A stretch of DNA of 64,000 bases from JBBDIK01 sp964640385 (GCA_964640385.1 CAZXFL010000003.1:1-64000); one strand, 5' to 3'; counted from the stretch's first letter, positions 1 through 8,751 are shown. Numbers and translations: made by a program. Notes: generated by a model not told the origin, from the letters alone.

Positions 1-2
1 TC

Positions 3-884
3 GTGCCGCTCTTCCTCGCGCGACAGATGTTCTTCCGCTCCCGCGCACTCGAGGAGGCCCACAAGGAGCTGCAGGACCGCGAGAAGGTGCTGCGTCGGCT
101 CTCGAACCGCATGGCCGAGGAACGCCAGGACGAGCGCATGCAGATCGCCGCGTACCTGCACGACGACCTGGCCCAGCTCCTGTTCCAGCTCTCCCTGCAG
201 GTCGACATGGCCGAACGGCTGCTCCGGGAGGACGACCTGGACGGCGCCCGCAAGCACCTGGCCGAGGTCCGCGCCACCAAGGAGATCGCCTCCGAGCGGA
301 TGCGCGCCCTGGTCCAGGACCTGCACCGCTCGCCGCTGGGCCGTAAGGGCCTGTCCGAGGCCATCGCGAGCTTCACCGCCGAAGTCGGCAAGGGAACCCC
401 GCTCTCATTCGACGTTGCCGTCACCGACCTGCCCCTGCCGCCGCCGATCCAGCTCCTCGTCTACCAGATCGCCCACGAGGCCGTGATGAATGCCCTCAAG
501 TACGCCGAGGCCTCTACGATCCAGATCACCTTCGAGGAGCGCGCCGGCGCCGCGGAACTGGTCGTCCGCGACGACGGCAAGGGCTTCGACGCCGAGGCGG
601 GCGAGCCCGAGGGCCACTTCGGCCTCACCATGATGCGCGAGCGCGCTCAGGTGGCGGGCGGCACCTTCGACGTGGTCTCGGCCCGCGAGCTGGGCACGGC
701 CATCACGGTCAGGATCCCGGCGAGCTGGCTCCAGCGGAACGGTTCTGTCCTTCAGGAGGAGGACCCTGAGCCTCCGGTACTCCTGCCTGAGTCTCCTCCG
801 CCGAATCCCGCTCAGGCTCCGGGCGGGACGCCCCCGGAGACCCCCCCGCAGCCCGCCGTCGAGGCCCGGACGGACTCCGCATAG
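3..884 (+). CDS. Sensor histidine kinase, NarL/DesK type (5' end outside window)
   Basis: C-terminal part of a two-component sensor kinase that autophosphorylates and passes phosphate to a response regulator. A dimerisation helix leads into a HisKA_3-type H box (YLHDDLAQ, His about residue 53 of the visible part). A HATPase_c domain follows with N box HEAVMNALKYA (about 158), G1 DDGKGFD (about 190) and G2 GHFGLTMMRERA (about 204). No stop codon precedes the first visible codon, so sensory and membrane parts probably lie upstream. The last ~50 residues are proline-rich, are not part of the kinase fold, and are antisense to the end of the convergent DUF5317 gene (176 bp shared). The family is certain; its signal and partner regulator are unknown. 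Confidence 0.9.
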   Translation: MPLFLARQMFFRSRALEEAHKELQDREKVLRRLSNRMAEERQDERMQIAAYLHDDLAQLLFQLSLQVDMAERLLREDDLDGARKHLAEVRATKEIASERMRALVQDLHRSPLGRKGLSEAIASFTAEVGKGTPLSFDVAVTDLPLPPPIQLLVYQIAHEAVMNALKYAEASTIQITFEERAGAAELVVRDDGKGFDAEAGEPEGHFGLTMMRERAQVAGGTFDVVSARELGTAITVRIPASWLQRNGSVLQEEDPEPPVLLPESPPPNPAQAPGGTPPETPPQPAVEARTDSA

Positions 885-1407
885 CCCCGACCACGAACCA
901 CGCGATCCCCGCGTAGAACACGATGTCTCCTGCGCTCACGACCAGGTGGAACGGCGTCCCCACGGGGATCACGTCGGAAAGGAAGGGCAACAGCACGCCG
1001 CCCTCCTCCGCCAGCTTGTGCTTGAAACCGCTCAGGTCGCCGGCCTTCAGTTCCTCAGCGACCTCGGGCTGGCCGGAGGCGAAGACCGCCTCGTAGCTGA
1101 CCGGCATCCCGCCGTTCAGTCCGATCACCAGCGCGTTGAGCAGCAGCCCGGCCAGTATCAGCGGGAACCCGGCCCGGCGGATGTTGCACACGGCCACCGA
1201 GACCAGCAGCGCGTAGGAAGCGAGCAGCGCTCCGAGCGCTACCCAACGCCCGGACGAACCATCCGGGACCGGCACGAACTGGAGCGCCAGGGCGACCGGC
1301 AGCAGCGGCCACCACGAGAGCTTCACTTCGAACAGGCGTCCGAGACGCCCGCCGGCGATCAGGCCGATGAGGACGGAAACGACGAGGACGGACAGCAGGA
1401 GCAGCAT
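709..1407 (-). CDS. DUF5317 family membrane protein
   Basis: Membrane protein of 232 aa with about five hydrophobic segments. It begins with a hydrophobic segment (MLLLLSVLVVSVLIG), followed by the GGRLGRLFEV stretch and an ALVIGLNGGMPVS motif that I recognise as typical of DUF5317. Function is unknown. The ATG at 1405-1407 is chosen because the in-frame upstream extension is Pro/Arg-rich, without hydrophobic character, and crosses an attenuator-like hairpin. The ~55-residue tail after the last membrane segment is Ser/Pro/Glu-rich and overlaps the kinase gene antisense. Sure of the membrane nature, fairly sure of the family. Confidence 0.75.
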   Translation of the reverse strand: MLLLLSVLVVSVLIGLIAGGRLGRLFEVKLSWWPLLPVALALQFVPVPDGSSGRWVALGALLASYALLVSVAVCNIRRAGFPLILAGLLLNALVIGLNGGMPVSYEAVFASGQPEVAEELKAGDLSGFKHKLAEEGGVLLPFLSDVIPVGTPFHLVVSAGDIVFYAGIAWFVVGAMRSPSGPRRRAAGGSPGASRPEPERDSAEETQAGVPEAQGPPPEGQNRSAGASSPGS

Positions 1408-1483
1408 GGGCGCTTCCGGGATTCTCCGCCGTGACCGGGGCGGCGTCCAGCATCCTTCGCCCCCGGTCGGTCCGGACGCGAAA

Positions 1484-1514
1484 GAACCCCGGTCCGGGGA
1501 GGGATCCGGGGTTC
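1484..1514 (-). promoter_or_regulatory. Terminator-like leader hairpin upstream of the DUF5317 gene
   Basis: A perfect 9-bp inverted repeat (GAACCCCGG / CCGGGGTTC, 13-nt loop) is followed on the minus strand by TTCTTT at the 3' side. It lies about 75 nt before the DUF5317 start codon and downstream of any likely promoter, so it could act as an attenuator in the 5' leader. I could not match it to a known riboswitch. Confidence 0.4.
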
Positions 1515-1876
1515 GTCCGCTGTTGCCCCTTGGGAGGGGGGGGTCCTCATCGGAGTGCCGTTCTCGGCCGTATCCGGCCAGCATTCTCACCATCGGGAAC
1601 GAACCTCAAGTGACACGCCCACGCTGGTCAGGGTTCGGTCAAGCGGCGGCAGGCGACAGCTCCCGGGCGCACTCACCGCTCACGTTCTCAGCATGGTGTC
1701 GCATGGTGTCGGTCGAACGGCCGACTTCTCAGGATGGTGATGGGGGATTTCGGTCGGGGAACCTGCCCGCGTAGGCCGATGACCGGCGGGGCGCTCAGCT
1801 GCAGGTATGGCGCTACAGGGCGTTCTGTGTTCCACTTCATGCCTGCAGCAGGCGACCCTGAGGGTGCGTATCCCAC
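1515..1876. other. Intergenic region between divergent genes
   Basis: No convincing gene is seen. It holds a tandem 10-bp direct repeat (gcatggtgtc at 1691-1700 and 1701-1710) followed by the inverted repeat gtcgaacggccgac (1712-1725). It must contain the promoters of the leftward DUF5317 gene and the rightward proline-rich protein, but no strong -35/-10 pair could be fixed by eye. Confidence 0.4.
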
Positions 1877-3691
1877 ATGTCTGACAACGATAACGATCCG
1901 ACGGGCCAGGAAGGCTCCGGCAACGACGAAGCCTTCTATGATCCTGCTGCAGCGCGACAGCAGGCTGATGCGGACGCGGCCCGGGACCTGCCGCCGCCCC
2001 CGGAGAAGACCTCCCAGTACGACGATCCCTTCTTCGCCGAGGACGAGCCTGAACCGGCGCCCGCGCCTGCGCCGCGGCCGATCCCGCCCGACAACCCCTT
2101 CGCGGAGATGCCGGGAGAGACGCCGTCGCTCCCGAGCACCCCTCCGGCCGCTCCCACGGCTCCGCCGCCTGCGCAGCCCCCGGCTCCGCTGCCGCCTCCT
2201 ACCCCTGCGCCTCCGGGCGTCCCGGGCTTCGGCGGTGCCCCGCCCATGCCTCCGGTCGCGCCGTCGGGGATGCCCCCGCCCCCGCCTCCCGCTGCGCCTC
2301 CATCGACACCTGCTCCGCCTGCGGCGCCCCCGCCGCGACCCGCGGGGATACCGGCGACTCCACCTCCGCCTATCCCGCCGCAACCGGTGCCTCCCATCCC
2401 GGTTCCGCCGACCAGCGGGGGGATGCCGCTCGGCGGCGACGCCCCCCCGATGCCTGTGGCGGGTGCCGTCGCCCCCCCGGCCCCGATGACGCAAGCACCG
2501 ATGCCGCCAGCCCCCGTCCAGTCCGGCGGCGGAACCGCGCCGGGCGAGGAGGCGGGGGGCCTCCAAGGACCGGAGTTCGCCACGGGACGAGGGGTCCCTA
2601 TCATCCAGGCGCCGGAAGCGGGCCAAGGTGCGGTCGCGACCGAAGAGCACCACGCGCCCGTCTCCGAGGCGTTCGCGGCCAAACCCACGAGCGCTGCCGC
2701 CCGCAGTCCCATCACGATGTCGAACAAGCGAACGCGCCTGATCGTGATCCTGGCGGCCGTCGCGGCGCTGATCGTCACCGCGGTCGTCATCTTGCCGGGC
2801 GGCGGGGCGGAGGGCACCCCGCTTTCGTTGCAGATGGCGAAGGGCGATTCGCTCACCTACCACGTGAAAGCGTCGATCGACGGGTCGGTCTCGGGGGATG
2901 CGACCGGCAAGAAGGACTTCACCATGGACCTGGAGGGTGACACCGGGATGAGTGTCACGGGGATCGACGCCGATGGCGTGGCCACCATCGCGGCCACCAC
3001 CAACATCATCTACGTGGCGGTCGAACCGCAGAACGTGAACAGTACGGGCGTCCCCGAAACGGTCGAGGGCGAGCTCCAGGTCGCGTCGGACGGCAGCGTC
3101 GTGAGTGGGAGTCCTGGTCTCGCGGCGGCAACCATCGGGATCGCCCCGCCCGGCTGGGACAGCCTGTTCCCCGTCCTCCCTTCAACCGCATCCGAAGCTG
3201 GTGATACGTGGAGCGAAGAGGTGAACATCCCGTTCGTCGGTCGCCAGACGCTGACCGCGAAGGCGGAGTACACGCTGCTGGAGGTCAAGAAGAAAGACGG
3301 CAAGGAGATCGCGGTCATCTCGGCCGTGGTCGAGGTTCCCATCGACGTCTCCGCGACCTACAAGGAGGTCCTGGCCTCGACCGGTGGGGCGCTGCCTGCC
3401 GACCTCACCGAGGATTTCGATCCGACCTACGCGATCAAGGGCGATATGGACTTGGAGGCGACGTACTGGATCGACAGCACCGGTGTGATGCAGAGCAACT
3501 ACACCGTGGGGAAGGTCGACATGACGACCACGTGGACAGATGCTCCGGGCGTCGAGGGCCAGGAGATCAACATCACGGGGGACATGACCGTCTCGATCCG
3601 GCGGACCTTGCCGAGGGAGGCGCCCGCTGAGCAGTCGCCCGCCGACGAGCAGGGGGCCGTCGACACGAGCCCGTCGGTCGAGACCGGCTAG
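1877..3691 (+). CDS. Proline-rich membrane-anchored protein with extracytoplasmic DUF6263-like domain
   Basis: 604 aa. Residues 1-40 are acidic and polar; about 40-240 are dominated by Pro/Ala repeats. One transmembrane helix (RLIVILAAVAALIVTAVVIL, about 287-307) follows a basic NKRTR stop-transfer. The C-terminal ~290 residues are beta-rich, polar and presumably outside the cell (GDSLTYHVKASIDG, AGDTWSEEVNIPF), resembling DUF6263 proteins of unknown function. The layout (long cytoplasmic Pro-rich arm, one helix, exported domain) suggests an envelope-associated role, but no enzyme motif is seen. ATG 1877 is the first in-frame start; no strong Shine-Dalgarno is visible. Confidence 0.75.
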   Translation: MSDNDNDPTGQEGSGNDEAFYDPAAARQQADADAARDLPPPPEKTSQYDDPFFAEDEPEPAPAPAPRPIPPDNPFAEMPGETPSLPSTPPAAPTAPPPAQPPAPLPPPTPAPPGVPGFGGAPPMPPVAPSGMPPPPPPAAPPSTPAPPAAPPPRPAGIPATPPPPIPPQPVPPIPVPPTSGGMPLGGDAPPMPVAGAVAPPAPMTQAPMPPAPVQSGGGTAPGEEAGGLQGPEFATGRGVPIIQAPEAGQGAVATEEHHAPVSEAFAAKPTSAAARSPITMSNKRTRLIVILAAVAALIVTAVVILPGGGAEGTPLSLQMAKGDSLTYHVKASIDGSVSGDATGKKDFTMDLEGDTGMSVTGIDADGVATIAATTNIIYVAVEPQNVNSTGVPETVEGELQVASDGSVVSGSPGLAAATIGIAPPGWDSLFPVLPSTASEAGDTWSEEVNIPFVGRQTLTAKAEYTLLEVKKKDGKEIAVISAVVEVPIDVSATYKEVLASTGGALPADLTEDFDPTYAIKGDMDLEATYWIDSTGVMQSNYTVGKVDMTTTWTDAPGVEGQEINITGDMTVSIRRTLPREAPAEQSPADEQGAVDTSPSVETG

Positions 3692-3722
3692 CGGCGGCTC
3701 GGGCGGAACGTCATCCGCTCGA

Positions 3723-3728
3723 TACAGT
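3723..3728 (+). promoter_or_regulatory. -10 hexamer (TACAGT) of a leaderless gene
   Basis: TACAGT is followed by 7 nt and then ATG 3736. This is the spacing expected when transcription starts at the start codon, and no ribosome binding site is present. Confidence 0.4.
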
Positions 3729-3735
3729 GGCGGTG

Positions 3736-4614
3736 ATGCAGCCTGCGGTCGGGTTCTTCGGTCCGTCGAGCGTCTCGTGGCAGGTCCACCGGGAGGTCTC
3801 GGTCTTGCTCGGCGGGGCCCGCGCGCTGCTGATGCAGGCGGCCCATCCGCTGGTGATCGCGGGCGCCGCCCAGACCGGGTTCTACGAGCGCAACCCGTGG
3901 CGGCGCCTCGAACGCACCTTGCGTCTGACCTACGCCATCACGTTCGGCACGCGCGAGGAGGCGACCGCGGCGGCCGAGCGCATCAACGACGTCCACCGCC
4001 GGGTCAAGGGCACCGACCCGGTCACGAGGCTCGCCTACAACGCCCTGGATCCGGACCTGCTCCTGTGGGTGCACGCATGCCTGGTCGAGAGCGCACTCCT
4101 GTACGAGCACCTGACGGTCGGCAAGCTCGACGCCGCCGGGCGCCAGCGGTTCCACGAGGAACAGATGCTGTCGGCCGAGATGCTGCTGCTGCCGCGGAAC
4201 CGCATCCCGCCGACGGTGCCCGAGCTGCGGCGCTACATCGCCGACACGCTCGCGTCGGGCGCGTTGCAGGTTACGCCGGCCGCGATGCGCGTCGCCGGGA
4301 TCTTCCGCGAGCCGCCTCCGGAGGCCGAGTGGCGCCCGGTGCTGCGCTCGGTCGCGCGATGGGCGTTCTGGACGCTGCCCCCCGCCCTGCGCGAGGACTA
4401 CGGCGTCCGGTGGAGCGACGGACGCGCGAGGCTGCTGCGTTTCGACATGGAGATGTTGCGGCTGGTTCGCCCGTTGCTGCCCGCGCGGTACCGGTTCATC
4501 GAGCCGTACAACCAGTGGAAGTCGGGCTCGCCGACACCGGTCACCGACGCGGCTCGGATCGCGCAGGCGCGGGCCGAGCGCAGGATCGCGCGCGTAGAAG
4601 CGCGCACGCGATGA
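3736..4614 (+). CDS. Oxygenase MpaB family (DUF2236) protein, copy 1
   Basis: 292 aa member of the DUF2236/MpaB family, related to the latex-clearing-protein heme oxygenase fold; substrate not predictable. Family signatures: GGARALLMQAAHPLV (about 25-40), RRLERTLRLTYAITFGT (about 55-71) and LLWVHACLVES (about 112-122), with the conserved His residues in AHP and WVH. The -10-like TACAGT exactly 7 nt upstream favours ATG 3736 over GTG 3727. A second member lies at 60513-61361. It is followed after 10 bp by the truncated HAD gene and could be co-transcribed. Confidence 0.85.
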   Translation: MQPAVGFFGPSSVSWQVHREVSVLLGGARALLMQAAHPLVIAGAAQTGFYERNPWRRLERTLRLTYAITFGTREEATAAAERINDVHRRVKGTDPVTRLAYNALDPDLLLWVHACLVESALLYEHLTVGKLDAAGRQRFHEEQMLSAEMLLLPRNRIPPTVPELRRYIADTLASGALQVTPAAMRVAGIFREPPPEAEWRPVLRSVARWAFWTLPPALREDYGVRWSDGRARLLRFDMEMLRLVRPLLPARYRFIEPYNQWKSGSPTPVTDAARIAQARAERRIARVEARTR

Positions 4615-4624
4615 CCCTCCTGGC

Positions 4625-4981
4625 ATGCACACGATGACTCCCGTGGAAGGGGTGTTGCTCGATGTCGACGGCGTGCTCGTCTCGTCATGGAAGCCGCTGC
4701 CCGGAGCGGTTGAGACGCTGGTGTGGCTCCGCGAGCGGGGTCTGCCCTTCCGGTGTCTCACCAACACGACACAGTTCCCTTCGGCGACGTTGCGCGAGAT
4801 GCTGCGCGACGGCGGCCTGGACGTGCGCCCTGAGGAATTGCTCACCGCGGTCGTCGCCACCGATGTCTATCTGCGTGAGCACTTCGCGGGCCGGCGCGCG
4901 TTCCTGCTGGCGTCGGACTCGGTGCGCGAGGAGATCGACGGTGTTGAGTTCGTCGCGGACCTTCCGGAGCTGCTGTCGTGA
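4625..4981 (+). CDS. Truncated HAD-superfamily (IIA-like) hydrolase fragment
   Basis: Only 118 aa. It has HAD motif I (LLDVDGVLVSS, nucleophile Asp in DVDG) and motif II (RCLTNTT), as in NagD/LHPP-type phosphatases of about 250-270 aa. The second half, with the motif III lysine and motif IV acidic pair, is missing: the frame stops just after VADLPELLS, and GTG of the methyltransferase overlaps the stop (GTGA). It is therefore probably inactive as a phosphatase, a remnant or an internal deletion derivative. The start is ATG 4625, or ATG 4634. Confidence 0.7.
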   Translation: MHTMTPVEGVLLDVDGVLVSSWKPLPGAVETLVWLRERGLPFRCLTNTTQFPSATLREMLRDGGLDVRPEELLTAVVATDVYLREHFAGRRAFLLASDSVREEIDGVEFVADLPELLS

Positions 4982-5685
4982 GCGCGCCGCGCCGGCAGGC
5001 ACCGGAGCCCGAGCGCGTCGCCCGGATGTTCGATGACGTCGCCCGGCGCTACGACCTGGTCAACGCCTTGCTGTCGATGGGTCAGGACGCGTGGTGGCGC
5101 CGGCGGACCGCACGCCAGGTCCCGGTCCCCACCCCTGGCGCGCGCATCCTGGACCTGGGGTGCGGCACCGGTAAGCTGACCGCGCTGTTCGCCGATCGGG
5201 CGCACGCGGTCGGGCTCGACGTGTCGGTGCGGATGCTCGAAGGTGCCCGCGCTCGGTACGGCCGCCACGTGTCGCTCGTCCTCGGGAGCGCGTTCTCACT
5301 CCCGTTCGGCGACGCGACCGTCGACGGCGTCGTCAGCGCGTTCGTTCTGCGGAACCTGAACGACTTGCCGGCGGCGTTCGCCGAGATCCATCGCGTGACG
5401 AAGCCCGGTGGTACGGTCGCGATGGTCGACATCACCGGCCCCCGTTCACCGCTGTTCCGGCGGCTCTTCGACGCCTACTTCGGAATAGTCGCGCCCGCGC
5501 TCGGCGCGCTGGTCGGCGAACGCGAGGCCTACCGGTATCTGTCGCGCTCGCTCGCGCAGCTTCCTGCGCCGAAGGAGCTCGCCGTACTCCTCACGGAAGC
5601 CGGTTTCGGGGGGGTCCGGATCATCCCCATGAGCAGCGGGATGGTGACCCTGTGGGTTGCCCGCAAGCCGGCCGGGGACCCGTAA
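4978..5685 (+). CDS. UbiE/MenG-like class I SAM-dependent methyltransferase
   Basis: 235 aa. Opens with the UbiE/COQ5 signature MFDDVARRYDLVNALLSMG (residues about 17-35) and W-W-R-R. SAM motif I is ILDLGCGTGKL (about 57), and a post-motif region reads VVSAFVLRNLND (about 118). Family members methylate the quinone ring in menaquinone or ubiquinone synthesis; in an actinobacterium demethylmenaquinone is the likely substrate, but related enzymes act on other lipids and no men gene is nearby. GTG start overlaps the stop of the HAD fragment by 4 bp, implying translational coupling. Confidence 0.8.
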   Translation: MSAPRRQAPEPERVARMFDDVARRYDLVNALLSMGQDAWWRRRTARQVPVPTPGARILDLGCGTGKLTALFADRAHAVGLDVSVRMLEGARARYGRHVSLVLGSAFSLPFGDATVDGVVSAFVLRNLNDLPAAFAEIHRVTKPGGTVAMVDITGPRSPLFRRLFDAYFGIVAPALGALVGEREAYRYLSRSLAQLPAPKELAVLLTEAGFGGVRIIPMSSGMVTLWVARKPAGDP

Positions 5686-5757
5686 GAACCAGTCCCTTGC
5701 GCCGACGGCCCCGTCTGGACGACAATCGGCGGAAGATCGTATCCAAGGAGGGGAGAT

Positions 5758-6969
5758 ATGGGCCGCAAGTGGGGAGAGCCGTACGCGCGTGTGCAGATCC
5801 CGGGACGCCGTCCGGAACCGACGGGGGATCCCGGGATGGACCGGCTGATGGAGGGGTTCCGCCGGACGGCGCTGTCGCGCAGGGGGTTCCTGAAGGTCGC
5901 TGTCGCCACACCCGCGGTCGCGGCGTTGGCCGCCTGCACCAAGAAGATCTCTCCGACCGGTGGCGGCTCGACGGCAACGTCGTCTCCTGCCGGCCAACTC
6001 GAGGACACACTTGCGATCTACAACTGGGCCGCCTACCTCAACCCGGCCACGCGCAAGGCGTTCGAGGGGCAGTACGGCGTCGACACGACCCTGGACTTCT
6101 ACGCCTCGAACGAGGAACTGATCGCCAAGCTCCAAGGTGGTGCCAAGGGCTACGACCTCATCGCGCCGACCGGCTACGCGGTGAAGATCATGGTCGACGA
6201 GGATCTGCTGCATGAGATCGACCACGCTCGGGTTCCCAACATGAAGAACGTCGAGCCGCGGTTCCTCGGGCTCTCGTTCGATCCGGGGAATACGTACTCC
6301 ATGCCGAAGGACTGGGGAACGACGGGCTTCATGTACCTCTCGGACAAGGTCGACGAGGAGATGACCACATGGCGCGACTTCTTCGATCTGGCGCCGAAGT
6401 ACTCCGGCAAGTACACCGTGCTGGACTCTTCACCCGAGGTGATCGGGGCCGCACTCAAGATGCTTGGGCACGGCTACAACACGACCGACGCCGAAGCGGT
6501 GAACGCCGCCACGGAAGAGCTGATCAAGATCAAGCCGGACCTTGCGGCGATCACGTCGTCGGAGTACCGCCAGATGATGCAGCGAGGCGATACGTATGTG
6601 GCGCTGGGATGGAACGGCGACTACTTCTACGTCTCGGCGAAGCAGCCGTCGGCGAAGTACGTCATCCCGACCGAGGGGACCGAGTATTGGGTGGACACGT
6701 GGGCGATCCCCGCGACCGCTCCGCACCCGAACATCGCGATGGAGTTCATCAACTGGGTGCTCACGCCTGAGAACCAAGGGCGCGAGACGAACTACACCTA
6801 TTACGCCAGCGCGGTGAGCGGTGCCCGGGACCACACGGACCCCGCGATCGCGGACAACCCGGCGATCTATCCGTCCGAGGAGATCGTCGCTCGGTGCGAG
6901 GCGAACGACGGGAACCCCGTCGCGCTCGACCTGCGAACGGAGGCCTGGACCCGCTTCAAGTCCGCGTAG
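5758..6969 (+). CDS. potD: Polyamine-type ABC transporter substrate-binding protein (PotD-like)
   Basis: 403 aa periplasmic-type binding protein of the spermidine/putrescine family. Twin-arginine motif SRRGFLKVA (residues 40-48) runs into a hydrophobic core ending in a lipobox-like LAAC (Cys60), suggesting Tat export and lipid anchoring. The mature part starts LAIYNWAAYLNP, the usual PotD/PotF opening, and carries YDLIAPTGYAVKIM and NYTYYASAV. A strong Shine-Dalgarno (AAGGAGGGGAG) ends a few nt before ATG 5758. The next gene begins directly after its stop codon, so potD-potB-potC is one operon. Substrate (polyamine or other small cation) is inferred from family only. Confidence 0.9.
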   Translation: MGRKWGEPYARVQIPGRRPEPTGDPGMDRLMEGFRRTALSRRGFLKVAVATPAVAALAACTKKISPTGGGSTATSSPAGQLEDTLAIYNWAAYLNPATRKAFEGQYGVDTTLDFYASNEELIAKLQGGAKGYDLIAPTGYAVKIMVDEDLLHEIDHARVPNMKNVEPRFLGLSFDPGNTYSMPKDWGTTGFMYLSDKVDEEMTTWRDFFDLAPKYSGKYTVLDSSPEVIGAALKMLGHGYNTTDAEAVNAATEELIKIKPDLAAITSSEYRQMMQRGDTYVALGWNGDYFYVSAKQPSAKYVIPTEGTEYWVDTWAIPATAPHPNIAMEFINWVLTPENQGRETNYTYYASAVSGARDHTDPAIADNPAIYPSEEIVARCEANDGNPVALDLRTEAWTRFKSA

Positions 6970-7842
6970 GTGCTCACGCGCGGGGAGGCGGTTCGTGAGC
7001 CGCGCTGGCTGATCCTGCCGGCATGGGCCTACTACCTCGCATTCCTCCTCGCCCCGCTCGTGTTCATCCTGCCGTTCGCGTTCGCGGACCGGCAGGGTTT
7101 CTTCGATATCACGTTCGGGTTCTACCCGCAGAACTTCCAGCGTCTGTGGGACCCGGTCTACGTGCGCATCTACCGCGACACGATCCTGGCGGCCTTGCTG
7201 GGCACGGCTCTCTGCCTGGCGATCGGCTATCCGTTCGCCTACTGGCTCGGAACGCGGGTCCGCAAGCACCGGACCCTGCTGATGCTGCTGGTGATCGTGC
7301 CGTTCTGGACGAGCATCCTGATCCGCACCTACGCCTGGGAACTGATCCTGCGCTCGGAAGGTCCGCTGTACCGGCTGCTGCACGCGATCGGGCTCGCCGA
7401 TAGCCCGCTGACGGTCCTGGGGACGCCGACCGCGGTCGGGATCGGGCTGGTGTACAACTACCTGCCGCTCATGATCTTCCCGCTGTTCGTCTCGATCGAA
7501 CGCACGGACCGTAGCATCGTGGAGGCCGCCAAGGACCTGGGCGCGACGCGATGGGCCGCGTTCCGGCGGGTGACCATCCCGATGACGTTGCCGGGCATCG
7601 CGACCGGATGCCTGCTCGTGTTCGTGCCGATGACCGGTGAGTATGTGGTGCCGACGTTCCTCGGCGCGGGCAAAGGGCGCTGGTTCGGACCGATCGTCGC
7701 CGACCAGTTCCTCGAAGCCCTGAACTATCCGTTCGGTGCCGCGATGTCGTTGGTGCTGATGGTGTTCTTGCTCGTGGTGGTGTTCGTCTACTTGCGTGCG
7801 GTCGGCGACCGAGCGGAGCAGAACCTGGGGACGGCGCTGTGA
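6970..7842 (+). CDS. potB: ABC transporter permease, PotB-like
   Basis: 290 aa, about six membrane helices. The EAA loop that docks on the ATPase is VEAAKDLGATRWAAFRRVTIPMTLPG (from about residue 181). The inner-membrane half of the importer with PotC. GTG start lies directly after the potD stop codon; its end overlaps potC by 4 bp (GTGA). Confidence 0.9.
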   Translation: MLTRGEAVREPRWLILPAWAYYLAFLLAPLVFILPFAFADRQGFFDITFGFYPQNFQRLWDPVYVRIYRDTILAALLGTALCLAIGYPFAYWLGTRVRKHRTLLMLLVIVPFWTSILIRTYAWELILRSEGPLYRLLHAIGLADSPLTVLGTPTAVGIGLVYNYLPLMIFPLFVSIERTDRSIVEAAKDLGATRWAAFRRVTIPMTLPGIATGCLLVFVPMTGEYVVPTFLGAGKGRWFGPIVADQFLEALNYPFGAAMSLVLMVFLLVVVFVYLRAVGDRAEQNLGTAL

Positions 7843-8738
7843 GCGCGACGGCGGAGACCACGGCGGGACAGGCGGCGGCGGGGCTCGAGCCGACGCCTCG
7901 CGTCCGGGAGAGGCGGCGCCATTCGGATACCGCGATCAACGCGGCGCTGCGCGCGTTCGGGGCGCTGACGTACGCGTTCCTGTACTTGCCGATCCTGATC
8001 GTGGTGATCTACGCCTTCAACAGAGGGCGGTTGGTCGCCGTGTGGGAGGGGTTCGGGCTGCGCTGGTGGGGTGAGGCGTGGGGGGACGAGGCGATCCGGC
8101 ACGCGCTCGTGCTCTCGCTGTGGACGGCGGCCTTGAACGCCGTCGTCGCAACGCTGCTCGGGACCGCCGCGGCGATGGGGCTGCGCAATGTCGGGCGCCG
8201 GACGCGGCTGGCCTTCGACGGGTTCATGTTCTCGGCGCTGATCGTGCCCGAGATCGTGATCGCGATCGCCTCGCTCCTGTTCTTCGCGACGGTCGCACCG
8301 GATCTGCTGGGGCCGCCGGCCATCGTCATCACCCACGCGGTCTTCAACACGTCGGTCGTTACCCTGATCTGCCGGGCGCGCTTGGCAGGGATGGACCGCT
8401 CCCTGGAGGAAGCGGCGGCGGATCTCGGCGCCACGCGGGCGGCCACGTTCCGGCTGGTCACGTTGCCGCAGCTGTTGCCGGCGGTGGTGGCCGGCGCGCT
8501 GCTCGCGTTCACCTTCTCGTTCGACGACGTGGTGCTCTCGACGTTCGTGAGTTCGGCGGGCTCTTCCACGCTGCCGCTGGCGGTGTTCTCGGAACTGCGG
8601 TTCGGACTTTCGCCCAAGGCGAACGTCATCGCGACCACGATGTTGGCGATCACGCTGACCGCGATCGTGACCGCGCAGGTGCTGCTGCGGCGGTCCGAGG
8701 CTCGGCTGGCGAGGGGGGCCGGCGGAGCTGACTCCTGA
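7839..8738 (+). CDS. potC: ABC transporter permease, PotC-like
   Basis: 299 aa, six membrane helices after a polar 40-residue N-terminus. The EAA loop reads LEEAAADLGATRAATFR (about 188-204), and FDDVVLSTFVSSAGSSTLP is the typical PotC segment. GTG start overlaps potB by 4 bp. The operon ends here: the ATPase (PotA) expected in this family is neither upstream nor downstream, so the energising subunit must be encoded elsewhere or shared. Confidence 0.9.
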   Translation: MSATAETTAGQAAAGLEPTPRVRERRRHSDTAINAALRAFGALTYAFLYLPILIVVIYAFNRGRLVAVWEGFGLRWWGEAWGDEAIRHALVLSLWTAALNAVVATLLGTAAAMGLRNVGRRTRLAFDGFMFSALIVPEIVIAIASLLFFATVAPDLLGPPAIVITHAVFNTSVVTLICRARLAGMDRSLEEAAADLGATRAATFRLVTLPQLLPAVVAGALLAFTFSFDDVVLSTFVSSAGSSTLPLAVFSELRFGLSPKANVIATTMLAITLTAIVTAQVLLRRSEARLARGAGGADS

Positions 8739-8751
8739 ATCAGTCCGGGGG

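Noticed and set aside
946..1434. Plus-strand open frame of 162 codons opposite the DUF5317 gene
   Set aside because: Gln/Asp/Arg-rich composition typical of an antisense frame in GC-rich DNA; the minus-strand reading has membrane helices and family motifs.
1688..2863. Minus-strand frames (391 and 306 codons) opposite the proline-rich protein
   Set aside because: Arg- and Gly-rich mirror images of a Pro/Ala repeat; no motif, while the plus frame has a helix and an exported domain.
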